DNA of 64,000 nt, taken from Cruorifilaria tuberocauda (Eukaryota > Nematoda > Chromadorea > Rhabditida > Onchocercidae). The notes beneath the pieces are model-generated. The model was not told the DNA's origin and did not search any database. It saw only the letters and a program-made list of their open reading frames with translations. Position 1 is the stretch's first letter, and every line of letters starts with the position of its first letter. The stretch spans positions 1 to 64,000 of the forward strand of contig JABVXU010000277.1 of the NCBI GenBank assembly GCA_013365365.1. The letters run 5' to 3'. Position numbers and translations under genes: made by a program. Below, one piece after another: positions 51,769 to 64,000 of this stretch.

Positions 51769-54700
51769 AGTAAAAGTGCTATTTTGGGAAGATTGAGGCG
51801 AATAATTGACGAGTAATCAAAATGGATGTTTGGACGAGTCAGTGATTTAACAAGTAATGGAATATTGTTGGTTCATAATTCAAAGAAGAAAAAACAATAA
51901 AATGTTACATTTTCAAGCTTCTCTCGAATTCTCGAGGATAACGAAGGTTAGCAATCCTTCAACCAATTTAGTATGCGCATCTTAATGAGTAGGCTTTTTC
52001 GAATCTTTGCCAATCTACAGCTTATCTGCTAGATTTCATGAGGTTAGCAAGTTGAATGTAGCAAAAGACATATGATGTTGGTATATTTCCTGAGACATTG
52101 ATGATATGGGAAAGTTGTCCTATATTGTTAGCTTGTTGATTATTACCGAACCATACACTCATTTTTTCATGCATGCTCGGTTTTAGGCATGTTGGGATAA
52201 AGATGTTTGGAAATAAAGAATTCATTTTGTTACCAGAATTATAGCAATCTGGTTAACTCTATTTTTCATTGCCCATAAAATTCGATAGCAGTGAAATATA
52301 CAATCAAGTTGAATGACTTGCAAATATCTTTCCTTGCTATCTTCTCAATTTAAATTACATGATAACCGTATTTTTCTTCTTCTCTTCATATCAGATTACT
52401 TTGAAAATCGAGTTTAACCTATAGTATTTGTTTTATTTGCAAATTGCTTTAATGAAGGAAAAGTTGCTTTTTGAAGGTTTATCTTTGGGATTAATAGTAA
52501 TGAAATGTTTCAATTTTGAAAATTTGAAAAGTTAGCAACAGTCTCTCTCTTTCTCTAAACTAGCAAAATAGTAAAAAATTTATTGGCGATTTTCAGTTCT
52601 CAACAGACTTCATAACTTTACATTATCGAAAAAAATTTTTTTTGAAGAACTATGAAAGAGAATGGTTTTTTTTGTCTGAGAAATTTAATTTAAAGTTAAA
52701 ATAATCTAAGAAAGTTTGTTGATGTCTTCATTCCTTATCTTCGGATTCTTTGGCTTTCTTTTAAGTATTTTGATAATTCAAAAGTGAAATTTCCGAAAAG
52801 TTGCTACATCATATTATCCATTGTTTTTTCCCCTTACATTTCATTTCAAGCTGTCACTTTTCTCGTTGAAAATTGTTAATTACAGAAATCATTCAACGAA
52901 AATTTTAAATTAAAATTTTTTAAGCTTTTTAAAAATTTCGAGAAACTTGTTTCAAAGGAAGAATGAATAAAACAAAATGCTGGAAAAGCACTACAAATTC
53001 AAAATGTGCAAATCCCTAAATTCTTTATTTTGAAATAATGCAGTTTTTTAAGCTTTGGGAATCTATAAATTATTAACAAAAAAAACAGAAGAATCAAGAA
53101 TTTATTAAGTGGAAAAATTCGAGAAGTGATAGGAATAAGATATAGCGAGGATAATCGATGCATATGGAAGTAATTGAAGAAGAAGATTCGAGAATGAGTG
53201 AAAGTGAGTGCGAAACAGAAAAAGTTTATCTACATTTTGTAAAAAGACATTATTAGTTTCAAATAAGTTTTCTTTTCTTGTTAAGATACCCTGAAAGCTT
53301 TTTTTCTTTTGAGCCTAGTAGGTATAAATTTTGCAAATAGATAATATAAATTTGATTATAAGCTTGATCAGAAAATTATGTAAGATGAGGTAAAGATCAA
53401 TAAATATCACTTCCTGTAGACATATAACAATCTCTTACAATCATCGTTAAATGCAAAATCAGCAACAAAAACAAATTATTCAATTACATTTCACATTAGA
53501 CGTTCTTACATTCAGATATGACGGATGATTTTTCATCTAAAAAATATTAAATAAGCTAGAAGTTATGGAGTAGACATTTGCGCTTTATAAACGTGGAAAA
53601 TTATTATTGCACTCAAGATATTTTAATGTGAACATCTATACGGTATTGATTTCATGTCAAATTTAAGTGTAATCAAAAAAACATTAGACTTTTCTGGAAA
53701 TCGTCCATTTGAAAAAAAAAATTGAAATTAAACAATTAGACTTTTATATAATTAATCTTCAAAACTGAATAAATATTTTCTTTAATTTTTCCTTTTTACA
53801 ATGCAAATGTGATAGACAGACAACATGATGTTATCGAGATACTCAAATTGGATGGATGAAACAAATTTCATTTCAATTTTCTCTTTCCTACCAATTTTCT
53901 CGAAGGAAATGAGCAAAATGATGACACTTTACACTTTTATTTGATTAATTAATTACAATTACACAGTGGAAGTTTGTGAATACAAAAGAAATCGATAAAG
54001 AATCAATCAAATTTTCTTCTGCCTTTTTTGAAGTTTAACACACAAAAGATATCTCTGATCCACTCAACAGATATTACTTAGATTTTTGTTCATTCAGTAA
54101 AAGAAACAATGGGTCATCATTGCAAATGGATGCGCATTAAATGCTTAATTATGCAACAGATAGTCAGTATTTCATCAGCATTTGTGCAGCAATTCGAAAT
54201 TGCTTTTTTCAATAAAATAAAGGAGTTATGAAATATCAATTTATATAATGCGTCGAATTTATAAGCTGAAGGATAAAAGAAAAGGGAAATAATTTATGGA
54301 ATATTTGATGCCTGTAATTACTATCTTTTGAATAGTAATTAAGCGGAAGTAATTGAGAATTAACGGAAAATATCAGAAGCACTGAGAGGATTGTCGTCGA
54401 TGAATGAAAAAATTATTGCAAGAAGATGCGAATTAGTTTTGTTCAATTTTCAATATATTTCAACATTTCATTGTCACATTCAGTCAACAAAGAAAAAACA
54501 AAAAAATTGCTTAAATTGGGTATCAACACTGAAATTGTTACATTAAAATTGCATTTTATCCTACTTGAAAAGAAAATAGAAATTATTTTTTGCTATTTCC
54601 TTAGATTTTCTCACAATATCAGAAAAATATTTATGTTAGTATATGTGATTCAAGCATATAAATTTGTAATGATTTCATATTCTAAATCGAGAAAAATTTT

Positions 54701-57700
54701 TTGATGAAATTAAATTTGCAAAAGTCATGAAATTCAATTTGCATTTGGTCAAGTGCTCCATTTTTTCGCCTTCTTTTTTTAAATAATTTAAATTTGAACA
54801 TTACAACAATTTTCTGTATCTTTATTTTTTAATATTTGTTTTTTTTAAAAGTGAAACTGTGCTTAATTTTTTCACTTAAATGTTGCTTTTACTTTTCACT
54901 TTAGAGGATTCTAAACTTCATTTTAAAACGCTAGAATGAAAGCAAGCGGAAATTTAAGCAATCTATCCTTACTCATTCCATGTTTAATGTTTAATTCATT
55001 TCAAATAATTTTCTCTTTTATGTTTTAATTAATTCAATATTTTTGATGGAATTTAATGCATTAAATAATACTTCTCTTAATTTCCGGTGTGGTAAACTTC
55101 ATATTTTGATCTTTCTGATATTCATGCAAATTCATGCATCCATTTATAACTTAATAGAGACAATTGATAAGAATATCACTCAGTTTATTTCAATTAATTT
55201 TTATAAATTATGCTGCCTGTTCGTCTCGTGAAGATCTAAAATATATCATTTGCAACTGATTGGAATTTGATTCATCTTCTTTGGCAATCAATCGACAAAC
55301 CTATGATTGCTGCATAACTAAAAATCTTTTTTGCGAATTGCACCAGAAAATTGAAGTTCAACAGAAATTGCAATGTGACTTTTTTTTTCTCTTAATTATA
55401 CAATGAGAAATGTCAAAGAAAAAAGTTCGATAAACAATGTGAAAAATTGGATAAAGCCTCTGATTACACGAAGTATAATTTGGATACAACTAAACTAAAA
55501 GGAAAAATTCGCTATCGACACAATTTGAAGTCGTATCATAGGTAGCTAAATTAATTAGTGGAAACCTTATATTTAAAAAAAGATCATTCAAATTTCAAAA
55601 ATCAAATGGATTTTGCGATTTTGCACTTTATCGACCAAATTTTTTGACCATAGATTTGTAAATTCAAAAAAAAGGCACAATACTAAGTAGAAGTTACAAT
55701 CAGATGAAAAATAAATATGACGAAAATTAATTCTAAGCACACAATAGACAACACAATTTTTCCGGATAACCCTGATTTTCAGGAGCAATTTCTGATAACT
55801 GATACTTGAAAGAAATGTCATGTAAACAAATTTATTTTCTAGCTCAGAGGGATCCACGAGTTATCAGAATCGACATCATATAATATCGATAGAGCCGGTT
55901 GTTGTGATCGCGATGCAATTGAATTTGGTGTAAAATCTTGGTGTAAAAAAGATTATTCTGTATTATTTATATCTTTTCTTTATTTCATCAAGAAATAAAG
56001 TTAAAGTTAACATGTCTGCACTCCACAGTGCTGGAAGTTACATAAAAACTCAAGGTTGGGACATTTTAGGAGAATGATTTAAAAATGATAAGAAAAAGTA
56101 AATAAAAGTAACTAATAAATAAACCTTGATTCAGTCTTTCAGATATTTAAAAAATGCAAAATGAAGTGAGGTGCTGTTGAATTTCCACTAGGAAGTAATT
56201 AAATTCTAATGATACTCAGCTTTAATTATATTATATACTATGAAAGGAATAAATATATTGCAACCTTGCTAATTGCATTTGCATGAAATTAGTAAAGTTA
56301 CATTTTAAGTAATAAGGTGAAGCGTAAAATTTATTCGAATTTCTTTGTATAAAGAAAACGAAAACTTTGAGATAATCGTTCAGTGATTTATCTTCCCAAA
56401 GTCATTTTCAAATGAAAATAATTTAAATGGCAATATTTCCGAAAAAAAGTCATATAAGCTTGGTTGATGAATTTTGATTTGATAATTGATCATTTGTCAA
56501 ACTTGAATACTTCACATTGTTGCTTCAAGAAGAAAAAACGAACTGTGTGAACTATTTGATCTAATTAATGATCGAAAATGAGACAGACGATAAGCTCTAA
56601 AAATAAATATAATTACAAACCCAATGATTTAGCTCGTTTCGTCGAATGGGCTTAAAATTTTAGTCTTACTCCTCACAATTAACCTAAAAATGCTTCATTT
56701 TAATTTACTCTTCACTAAACTAACTGACTAGCATTGACGTTTGAATAGAAAATGATAATTTTCATTTTCCATGCAATGATTCCCAGCTATTTAACTGAGA
56801 ATAAAAATTTTTTCTTATTTTATGAATAATTCATGAAAATTATCAACAGTTGAGGACTTAGAAGAATGAAAATTGTTGGAATATTACATGTTTTTTAAGA
56901 GATAAGAACTGCTTAAATTGGACGGACTAAAAATTTGCAAATGTCTCACATATTGTGCTCAACTTAACAACGCTTACAGAAAACATGTAGCATTCATCAG
57001 TTACTATTTTATAAGAGAAAAGATAGGAATAGCAATTCGAATAGCAAAATTGCTAAATGAAATTCTTCCTCTAAAAATAGAGAAAAGCTGAAAAAATCTT
57101 TCCTTCAACTTGAACTAAGCCTTATTTCCTATTTTTTTGTATGATGTTTCTCTTTTCATAAATAAAGCGTATCAATCATAAAGTTTTAAATTTCAAAAAA
57201 TTTATCAAACAAAATGCTATGTTTGAAGGTCTTGACAAACTTTCCGACAGCCCAAACAAAATTTTCACATCAAAATTGAAAATGTCAAATTGAAAATGTC
57301 GATAATAAGGCAAATGATTTCAATCGGAGCATCGGTTTGCAATTCGTGATTGATGAGAATTTAGCGAACAAGTGGTGCCGTATCGCACTAGTTATCATCA
57401 AGATTAGTCTAAATCACTAAATCAATTTTTTTTCTGCATAAGCATGGAGTGTTGAGTTTGAAAGAATACATCCTATCTCAGGCTTGAGCATTTTCATGAA
57501 CAATCGTGATTATCCTGAAGTAATAAAATTATCACTTAATTTTTATAAAGATAAGAAAATTGCATTATTTTTATAGCTTCCTTTTTCACATAAAACGTTT
57601 TTTCTAACATTTGGCCAGTTAAATCTAAAAAAAGTAATTTTAATGCTTTCTAAAAATCCATTTTGAGAGTAAAAGGATTTTCGTAAATGTCGAGAACCCA

Positions 57701-58469
57701 AAAAAATCACCATTCTCTCTTTTTGTCAAAACATAAGATTTCATGGCTGCAATCTTTCATTGAAACAAATTGCACTTGAGAACTAGGGAAGCGAAATTTT
57801 TTTTAATGAGATAAATTACTTTAGATGAGATTTACTTTTGCTGGTAGCTTAGGCTATAACTCATCATAGCTTAAGATAATAAATCTGGAATGAAATTTTT
57901 GGGAAATGAGTTTTATTGACAGCAAAGTTCAGATAAAAAGTAGAAGAAAAAAATGGAAAGGAAAAAAATTTTGTGACTCATAAAAGTGCATCTTCTAGTA
58001 AATGGAGCAAAGAAAGATGAAAAAGCCCAAGCACTCATTACTTTAAATTTCCTTATTTGATTAAAATAATAATCATTATCATCGGTATAATCTGATAATA
58101 ATAATGAAAGTCGTAAATAGTGGCTGACGAAGTTGCAGCTTTATAACTATCATTTATTATAATCAAGTAATCTTCCAAAATTCAATGGCTTTCTCTTTCA
58201 ATACTAATATTCTTGGTTTGGTTTTACAAAATATTACAAAAATAATTTCTAATTCTCTTCCAATCCATATCTGAATATTTTTATTTCTTTAATTATTTCA
58301 ACATAATTAATATTGCGATACTATAAAAAGACATTGAAAAATTGTAGTTCCAGGATCGTTCCGCCGCTTAAATAATTTAACAATTCACCGTTGCAGAGAT
58401 TACCGTTAGTACTAATAACTTGAAAGCACTTATAAGGAATTCAATGGCTATTTATTTAACTTGCTAAAT

Positions 58470-58720
58470 TTATGATGAAGAAGTATATTTATCATCGCTA
58501 TTTATCATTTTTACTTATCACTAATTGTTGTTATTAGCCATTATTATTAATTAAATTAATTATTGATTGTCATTTATTGTTATTAATTGCTACTATCAAT
58601 TATTGACAACTTGATTAAATTAATTATTAATTAAAAATTGTTTATTATTAATAAATTATTAACATCATATTAAAATTTATTAACATTATTGTTGTTATTA
58701 TCAAATACATTATCTTGATT
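58470..58720. repeat. TTA/ATT low-complexity region
   Basis: About 250 bp made almost wholly of TTATTA, ATTAAT and TTGTTA words, with frequent palindromic TTAATTAA. No longer period is visible. Confidence 0.65.
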
Positions 58721-59509
58721 AATATTGAGTTATTTTGGTTAAGTAAATCAACTCTCCTATTTTTAACTACAACCTTTATAACTCCGTTAAACTTGATAGC
58801 ATCTTGGAAAATTTCATATCATTTTCAAGTACAGAGAAATTAATGAACTATAAGAAAGATGGCGCATTTGAATTCATATAAAGTACTGCCAAAAAGGAAA
58901 ATAAAAATGAATGACTGAATGAGGAAATTAAATGAATGGCATATTTGAGATCTCGACTCAACTAGTTCTTTTTCAAACTCACATTTAGCATTAATTGAAG
59001 AACGAATGGGAAATAATCTGTGGATAACAACACAGAAAGAATAAAAATTAAATGAAAATACGAGTGAATAATATTAAAGATACCTTGAAGATGATATTAG
59101 CTGGATAATAATAAATCAAGCTCATTGTAGTGCTAATTAACTCGAAAAAAGTTGGGCCTTATCATTATGATTGGTATATACTGTAATAATTAAAATTGCT
59201 AAGAGAAATATCATACCAAATTGAATATTTGAAATTAAGTTTTAATCATGTCAAAAATCAATCTAAGAACTTGAATCTCATCGGGAATCAGTCTTATTTT
59301 CAATTCAAAAGAGCATTACAAGCAATGGATTCTTTCCAGTTGTGGTTTTGAAAAATGTTCAATTTAAATATCGTCGCACTTTCAGCGTTAAAAAACTGTA
59401 CTCCGATGATTGTTAACATTGTCTGTTTTGAAAAATGAACAACACATTGAGAAGTGTTTCCTTTTGTGTTTTTAGCATTCGGAAAATTAATTGTTTCTCA
59501 TCACTCACC

Positions 59510-60001
59510 ATGCAATTCCCACTCGTTTTGCTAATCATTTCCTGTCTCTGTTCCAATTATAATGTCTTTGAGTTGCATACTTTCTGTAAGTCATTTTTTG
59601 TATTAAATCGGTCAACTGTAAAAATCTCAGGATTTTGGTCTCAGTTGGAAAAGCTTACATTATATGAAAATCAGCATTTGCTGTTTTCGTCGTCACTACA
59701 GTAGAAAAACAGAAAAAAATCCAAAATACTCGTCATTTCCCATAAGGATAACTTTAGTTAACAAAGACACTTCTTTCCAGGTTTTGCTCAGTATGACAGG
59801 ATCGGAAACACATATGAACAAATTCGGGATGCTGACTTTTATAAGAAACCAGGTCTGACTCCATATCTTTTCCAATATCTTGGCGTTTTTATGTAATAAT
59901 TATATTAAAAAGAACTAATTTCAGGTCACAAATATCCCGAACGCATAGGATTATATGGTGAGGAACAAAATAACAGGAAAGGTACCGAAAGATTAGTTTA
60001 A
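59510..60001 (+). CDS. Small predicted secreted peptide (74 aa)
   Basis: Not recognised. Three exons join in phase: 59510-59585, 59781-59852, 59925-60001. Exon 1 encodes MQFPLVLLIISCLC, a typical signal peptide, and ends at a strong GTAAGT donor after one base of a codon. Exon 2 follows a TTCTTTCCAG acceptor, completes a Cys codon and continues FAQYDRIGNTYEQIRDADFY. It ends at CAG/GTCTGA. Exon 3 follows AATTTCAG and reads HKYPERIGLYGEEQNNRKG, closing with TERLV and TAA. An AATAAA lies about 280 bp downstream. The predicted mature chain is about 55-58 residues, charged and Tyr-rich, with one or two Cys and a KK pair after ADFY, so a precursor that is processed further is conceivable. It is convergent with the NAE1 gene. 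If intron 2 is retained, the chain would end early with a different tail. Confidence 0.55.
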
Positions 60002-60585
60002 ATAGAGAATCCGTAGGAGAGAAAATTACTCGATCTTGAGTTACATACTAGTTGAAATAGAATTCGACTTCTGAAGAATTTTCGAATTTTAGGATTTTTC
60101 TCAAAGCACAATAATCCTCGCAGTGAAAATGAGCTATTCAACCTTAATAACAATAACAACGACCAAAATCTTTCCAATGTTAATAAAAACGATTGAAGAG
60201 CTGCTTTGTTGAACATTTGCGAAAAGAATTTGAATTTATCATAAATTGGAGCTAAAAATTATACAAATATACAAACCGGAATAAAATGATGATTATTTAA
60301 TAATGTCAGTATTAAACAGCAACTCGAACAAAACTGCTTTCTAAAAAAAGGTTGAAATTAAAACTACACATACTAATTTACATTAATTAAGGATGCAATA
60401 AATGTGTCCAAAATTTAATTCACGCACAGATATCAGAATGCAATAACTACGTTTCCAATCATATAGTCGAGGAGCCTAGAAAAAACAGAATCGGTCGTTA
60501 CTTGACTGTAAGCATTCACAAATACCAGGTAATTTTTCCGAACCATATGCAAATTTTTTATACATATATATTAAAACTTACAACA
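60002..60585. other. Convergent 3' intergenic region
   Basis: About 580 bp between the small secreted-peptide gene and the minus-strand NAE1 gene. AT-rich, with no coding signal apart from an overlapping chance frame (minus 59,998-60,216). Confidence 0.5.
60280..60285 (+). terminator. AATAAA poly(A) signal for the small secreted-peptide gene
   Basis: A canonical signal about 280 bp after the stop at 60,001. Position fits a nematode 3' UTR; no other support. Confidence 0.35.
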
Positions 60586-63500
60586 TCAAAGTCGATATGT
60601 TTGAGCATGTTGTGTATGGCCATCAAAAACAAATGTATTATCGATGCATATATACTGATGTGTAATTAATTTTATTACTTCTTGAGCGGTGATACCACCA
60701 ATCAACGAAGCAATAACATGTAGTTCAGAAGCACCATAACGACACATTTCATCGATTGCTATCTGGGGGATTTTTTCTAGCATTTCGCTTCTATCCTCTA
60801 ACTGAAAAAAAGCTTGAAAATTTAAGGACCTAAAAGCACAGAGCACTAATGTAGATTGAGGATGGGCTCTAAGGGTTTTAAAATTGACAATTAGTGAATA
60901 TTCCTTACAGCACCAAAGACTTCTTTGATAATAAAGTAAAAATACATTTTTTACATGAAGAAAAAAGAAAATCGAAATTAAAATTTTTCTCTCGAAGCTA
61001 CTTAGTGAACCAACAGTGTTACAACTGCACATTAATCGATAACCTATATAATAAAATTTATATGGCTTATATAACTTATATAATTTTAGTTTTAACTTGC
61101 TATCGGTTTTTTGCTAAAAAAAACTCATATGATTCTGTACAGTAAAGAAACCTTAGACAACGTGAAGAATTTATGCAATACTTAAAATTAAAATAAGCTG
61201 AAATTTACTATCAAACACACCATTCTTCACCGGGTGGTATTTAATACAGTTTCAGGTCTTAAATTTAAAATAATCTAAGAAATATCTGATTAACTTATTA
61301 CACACAAACATTCTGGAATATTATCTTTGAGGGAAAAAAAATTTCATTAGATAAATCGAGGGATAAAAAGAACGTACTTCAATCTCTGTGATCAAATCAA
61401 CTACTCTTGCTTTAAGGTCATAAGCATCTATAGTGCACGGCACACCATTTGTTCCTGGGAAACGCGATTTTTCGGAGTGAAACCTTAAATATAATTATTA
61501 CGCTCGCTAACAAAAAATAAATGACGAACAAAGCAAACTAAGTTCTTATCAGACTTGTAGGAAAGTCAATAGTTTAAACTTCATGCATCCCTAAACAACA
61601 TATGAAACGCAACAGAAACAATAAACCATATGAGAAAAAAGTATAATTACCTGTCGATAGCTCGCAATAAAATATACCACACCGCTGGTGATATTTCAGG
61701 AACACCTGTTACGGAATGAGGTGACAAGTTGGAATTTCGTATATCATTGAATACTTCCTGAGAATTTGTAAAATCAATCATTACTCGGATTCTTTATTAC
61801 ATTGTTGCACATAAGATTTCCAATACACTATTGCAGTTTCATGATTAAATCAAACCTTCAATGACGACTTCATTTCTTGAGCAATGGTTGTTCCGTTTTG
61901 TACTCGTAAGAAGGCAGCCTTCTTGCAGAAAAATTCGCAGTCAGAAAATTTAATGATATCAGTTGATATACCTCGTTCCGAGAGAAACGCGTGAAGATAA
62001 CTCATTAACTATAAATCCAATCAGAGTATATAAATACCGCTACCCCTGACCAATAATCATTGTCTCTGATACACAAAGAAAAGTCATCTTTCGAAATTTA
62101 AATTCTTGAACTGATGTATAAAAGTCAGAAATTCTAGGACGAATAATTAGTGCAAATAGAAAGCTTCAACTCTTAAACTGTTTGGAACAGAAATTTAAAC
62201 CTCCTTTGCATCTTGTTTGGCCTTGTCTCGAAACGTTGTCGCTAAAAGAACATAGCTTTCCGAATCACTAATCATATCTGGCAAACTACCTCGTACAGGC
62301 AGAACTTTATGGATGGTGACAAAATGTCGTAGGGCTGCGGTCAACAACCAAAATCGTGCCAGATCTGGTTGTCGTGCTTTCGGATGATTTAATAACTCTT
62401 TTACCCCCAGTGGTATCTGAAAAATAAGAAATTTTGAGCTGAAAATATTTTAAATCTATATTCGTCAAAAATTATTGATCCATATCAAAAATACAACCGC
62501 TGTTTTTTTCAATGAGCGAACCATTGCGGTCTGACCTTCGATAAAATTTTCTTCTCGCATGGATCCATTTTCCGGATGAGGCATCCGCATTGACATAAAA
62601 ATCTGAAAGAATAATCAAAGACTTCGCCTTACCAATTTTAGAAAAAAGTAATAAGGTTTTGGAGAAGAGTAAAACTAACAATAGTAATAGATGAGGAAAT
62701 TTAAAAGAAAAAAGAAATATAGAAGTTGAATCTACAAAGTTAATTTGGAACTAAATATTTCAATACATACTGTCTCAAATGTTTTCCTTTTTTCACGATT
62801 ATCGGGAAAATCATCTTCGCCATATTTTTCTTTCCATAATGCAAGTGCTTTCAGAAATAAAATTAAATATGGTATGTGGGAATGTATATCGTAATTCATC
62901 CCATTTAGATCTATCGATTCTGCCAATTCAGATAATGCCAGAAATGGACAATCGAGCCTGAATACCATAAAATGTCTACCAGTGTGACTTGTGACCATGT
63001 CTGTTACCACGCCTGTGGATTTCGAATTCATCTTAACCCCGTCTATTTTTTATCAATCCAGTTTGGACTTCTTGCAAATGTCAATAAATTAATTCTCAAG
63101 GATTCTACAGGATTTAACGTAAAAAATTTGAGAAAGATAAGTTGGAAAATCTATTCCTTATAAATATTAAAAACTGATGCTACCTTAAATCTGGTGGTAT
63201 ATTCTCTTCGTGTGTATCAATAATTGTGTGTTCCTGAACGGAAATTCGTACGAATCCGACAAAACCGTATGCTCTGCAATCAAAATTTTTTAAGTACCGT
63301 TTGAATCAATACGTTCTTATAAAGAAATTGAATTATACCGCTATCCTGATAAATTAGAATTTCAAAATATAAGGATGATGAAACCTGTAGTTCTAAAAAT
63401 CAGTAAATTTGAAATTCATTCTAATTCCTCGAAGTCTGATTAAATCATTATATCAAATATTTTTTGGCTCTATATAGCCATAAATTATAAATATGTCTAA

Positions 63501-64000
63501 GAACTCTTTCGAGTAAGGATTCTAACCTTGCATAAACAAAAGGTATATTTTTTTCAAACAAAAAGTCATTTATTCGTGTAGCAACATCAATATTCAAATT
63601 GCATCCAACAATAACAGCAAACTGCCTTAAAAAATCCATGTCTCTGGTAATAATATCTTCAGGATTCCCTAAATCGAAGCTTCCTTCCACTGATGGATTT
63701 AGTTCCTGGAAGATATCGAGAAAAGACATTCATTCTATTCTGTAAGCATTTTTAAGAATGATACTGAGATCGAATGGCTCTTCATTTACATTACAATAGA
63801 GAACATTTAAACACGTTCAAGAGAACTATATACCATAAGCATTCGTAGTGCAACTTTCGCTCTTGGTTGATCGACTTCATCGTTAACGAAAAAATTATTG
63901 CCTAAATCTGGCTTGCATATGATAGCAGAATCGATGATATACACAGACTTTATACCAGCAAGTACCAAACTTTTGATAACTTCACATCCCAAAGTGGATG
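60586..64000 (-). CDS. NEDD8-activating enzyme E1 regulatory subunit (NAE1/APPBP1), 5' end outside window
   Basis: Partner of UBA3 in the heterodimeric E1 that adenylates NEDD8 for cullin neddylation. Ten exons in minus order: 64000 (partial)-63834, 63705-63527, 63273-63184, 62957-62771, 62602-62498, 62416-62201, 62008-61856, 61757-61651, 61483-61378, 60801-60586. Together they give about 508 codons in phase. The adenylation-fold half begins TLGCEVIKSLVLAGIKSVYI, followed by DLGNNFF and the acidic-to-Arg region, matching human NAE1 from about residue 40, so some 40 residues lie beyond the edge. Later landmarks are RAYGFVGFVRISVQEH, DLRLDCPF, PVRGSLPDMISDS, CKKAAFLRV, FPGTNG and the C-terminal ASLIGGITAQEVIKLITHQY, ending TYRL. 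The regulatory subunit has no catalytic cysteine; none is expected here. It matches ULA-1 in C. elegans. Confidence 0.95.

Larger units (their letters stand above)
48895..59509. other. Gene-poor AT-rich stretch
   Basis: About 10.6 kb with no exon set I can support. It holds a polypyrimidine tract at 50,631, a GT microsatellite at 51,724 and TTA/ATT-rich low-complexity DNA around 58.5-58.7 kb. Weak single-exon candidates were seen at 52,022-52,225 (minus), 53,159-53,205 (plus) and 55,849-56,000 (plus), none identifiable. The first few hundred bases must include the promoter of the minus-strand channel gene. Confidence 0.5.

Noticed and set aside
52022..52225. 67-codon minus-strand frame with balanced composition
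   Set aside because: No splice support, no recognised domain and no neighbouring exon; single open runs of this size are common by chance here.
53159..53205. ATG exon-like block (MHMEVIEEEDSRMSE) with a GTGAGT donor
   Set aside because: Good start and donor, but no second exon in phase could be found in the following 6 kb.

Overview
The window looks like nuclear DNA of a nematode, probably an AT-rich parasitic species of the filarial/spirurid kind. The reasons are the strongly AT-rich intergenic DNA, many short exons joined by short introns with TTTCAG-type acceptors, and animal protein families (TNNI3K, Kv channel, tetraspanin, NAE1). The clade is an inference. The species cannot be named from the sequence alone.

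Layout. Positions 1-18,629 are gene-poor and hold a C-depleted purine tract at about 1.3-1.8 kb. An intact tRNA-Leu(CAG) lies at 18,630-18,713. From 18.7 to 23.6 kb is a GC-elevated island rich in microsatellites, with a good TATA box at 20,507. A plus-strand gene with two Myb/SANT-like domains (Zeste/Adf1-type nuclear factor) runs from about 23.1 to 28.2 kb. The plus-strand TNNI3K orthologue (ankyrin repeats plus TKL kinase) occupies 31,444-38,557 and resolves fully into 19 exons and 889 codons. A plus-strand tetraspanin lies at 39,778-41,858 (6 exons, 230 aa). On the minus strand, a Kv2/Shab-like potassium channel lies at 43,113-48,894 (11 exons, 489 aa). A second gene-poor stretch covers 48.9-59.5 kb. 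A small three-exon gene for a predicted secreted 74-aa peptide lies at 59,510-60,001. The minus-strand gene for the NEDD8-activating enzyme regulatory subunit (NAE1/APPBP1, ULA-1 in C. elegans) runs from 60,586 off the right edge.

All exon models were built by hand from splice consensus, reading phase and family alignment. In the TNNI3K, Kv, tetraspanin and small secreted genes every exon phase joins cleanly to a single stop. The genes do not form an obvious pathway or operon: spacing is 0.6-10 kb and strands are mixed. The most unusual points are a GC-AG intron inside the TNNI3K kinase domain, a 36-bp near-perfect copy of a Kv exon inside a neighbouring Kv intron, a noncanonical S6 hinge (FPIT) in the channel, and the unrecognised small secreted peptide. 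I found no clear mobile element, CRISPR array or rRNA.
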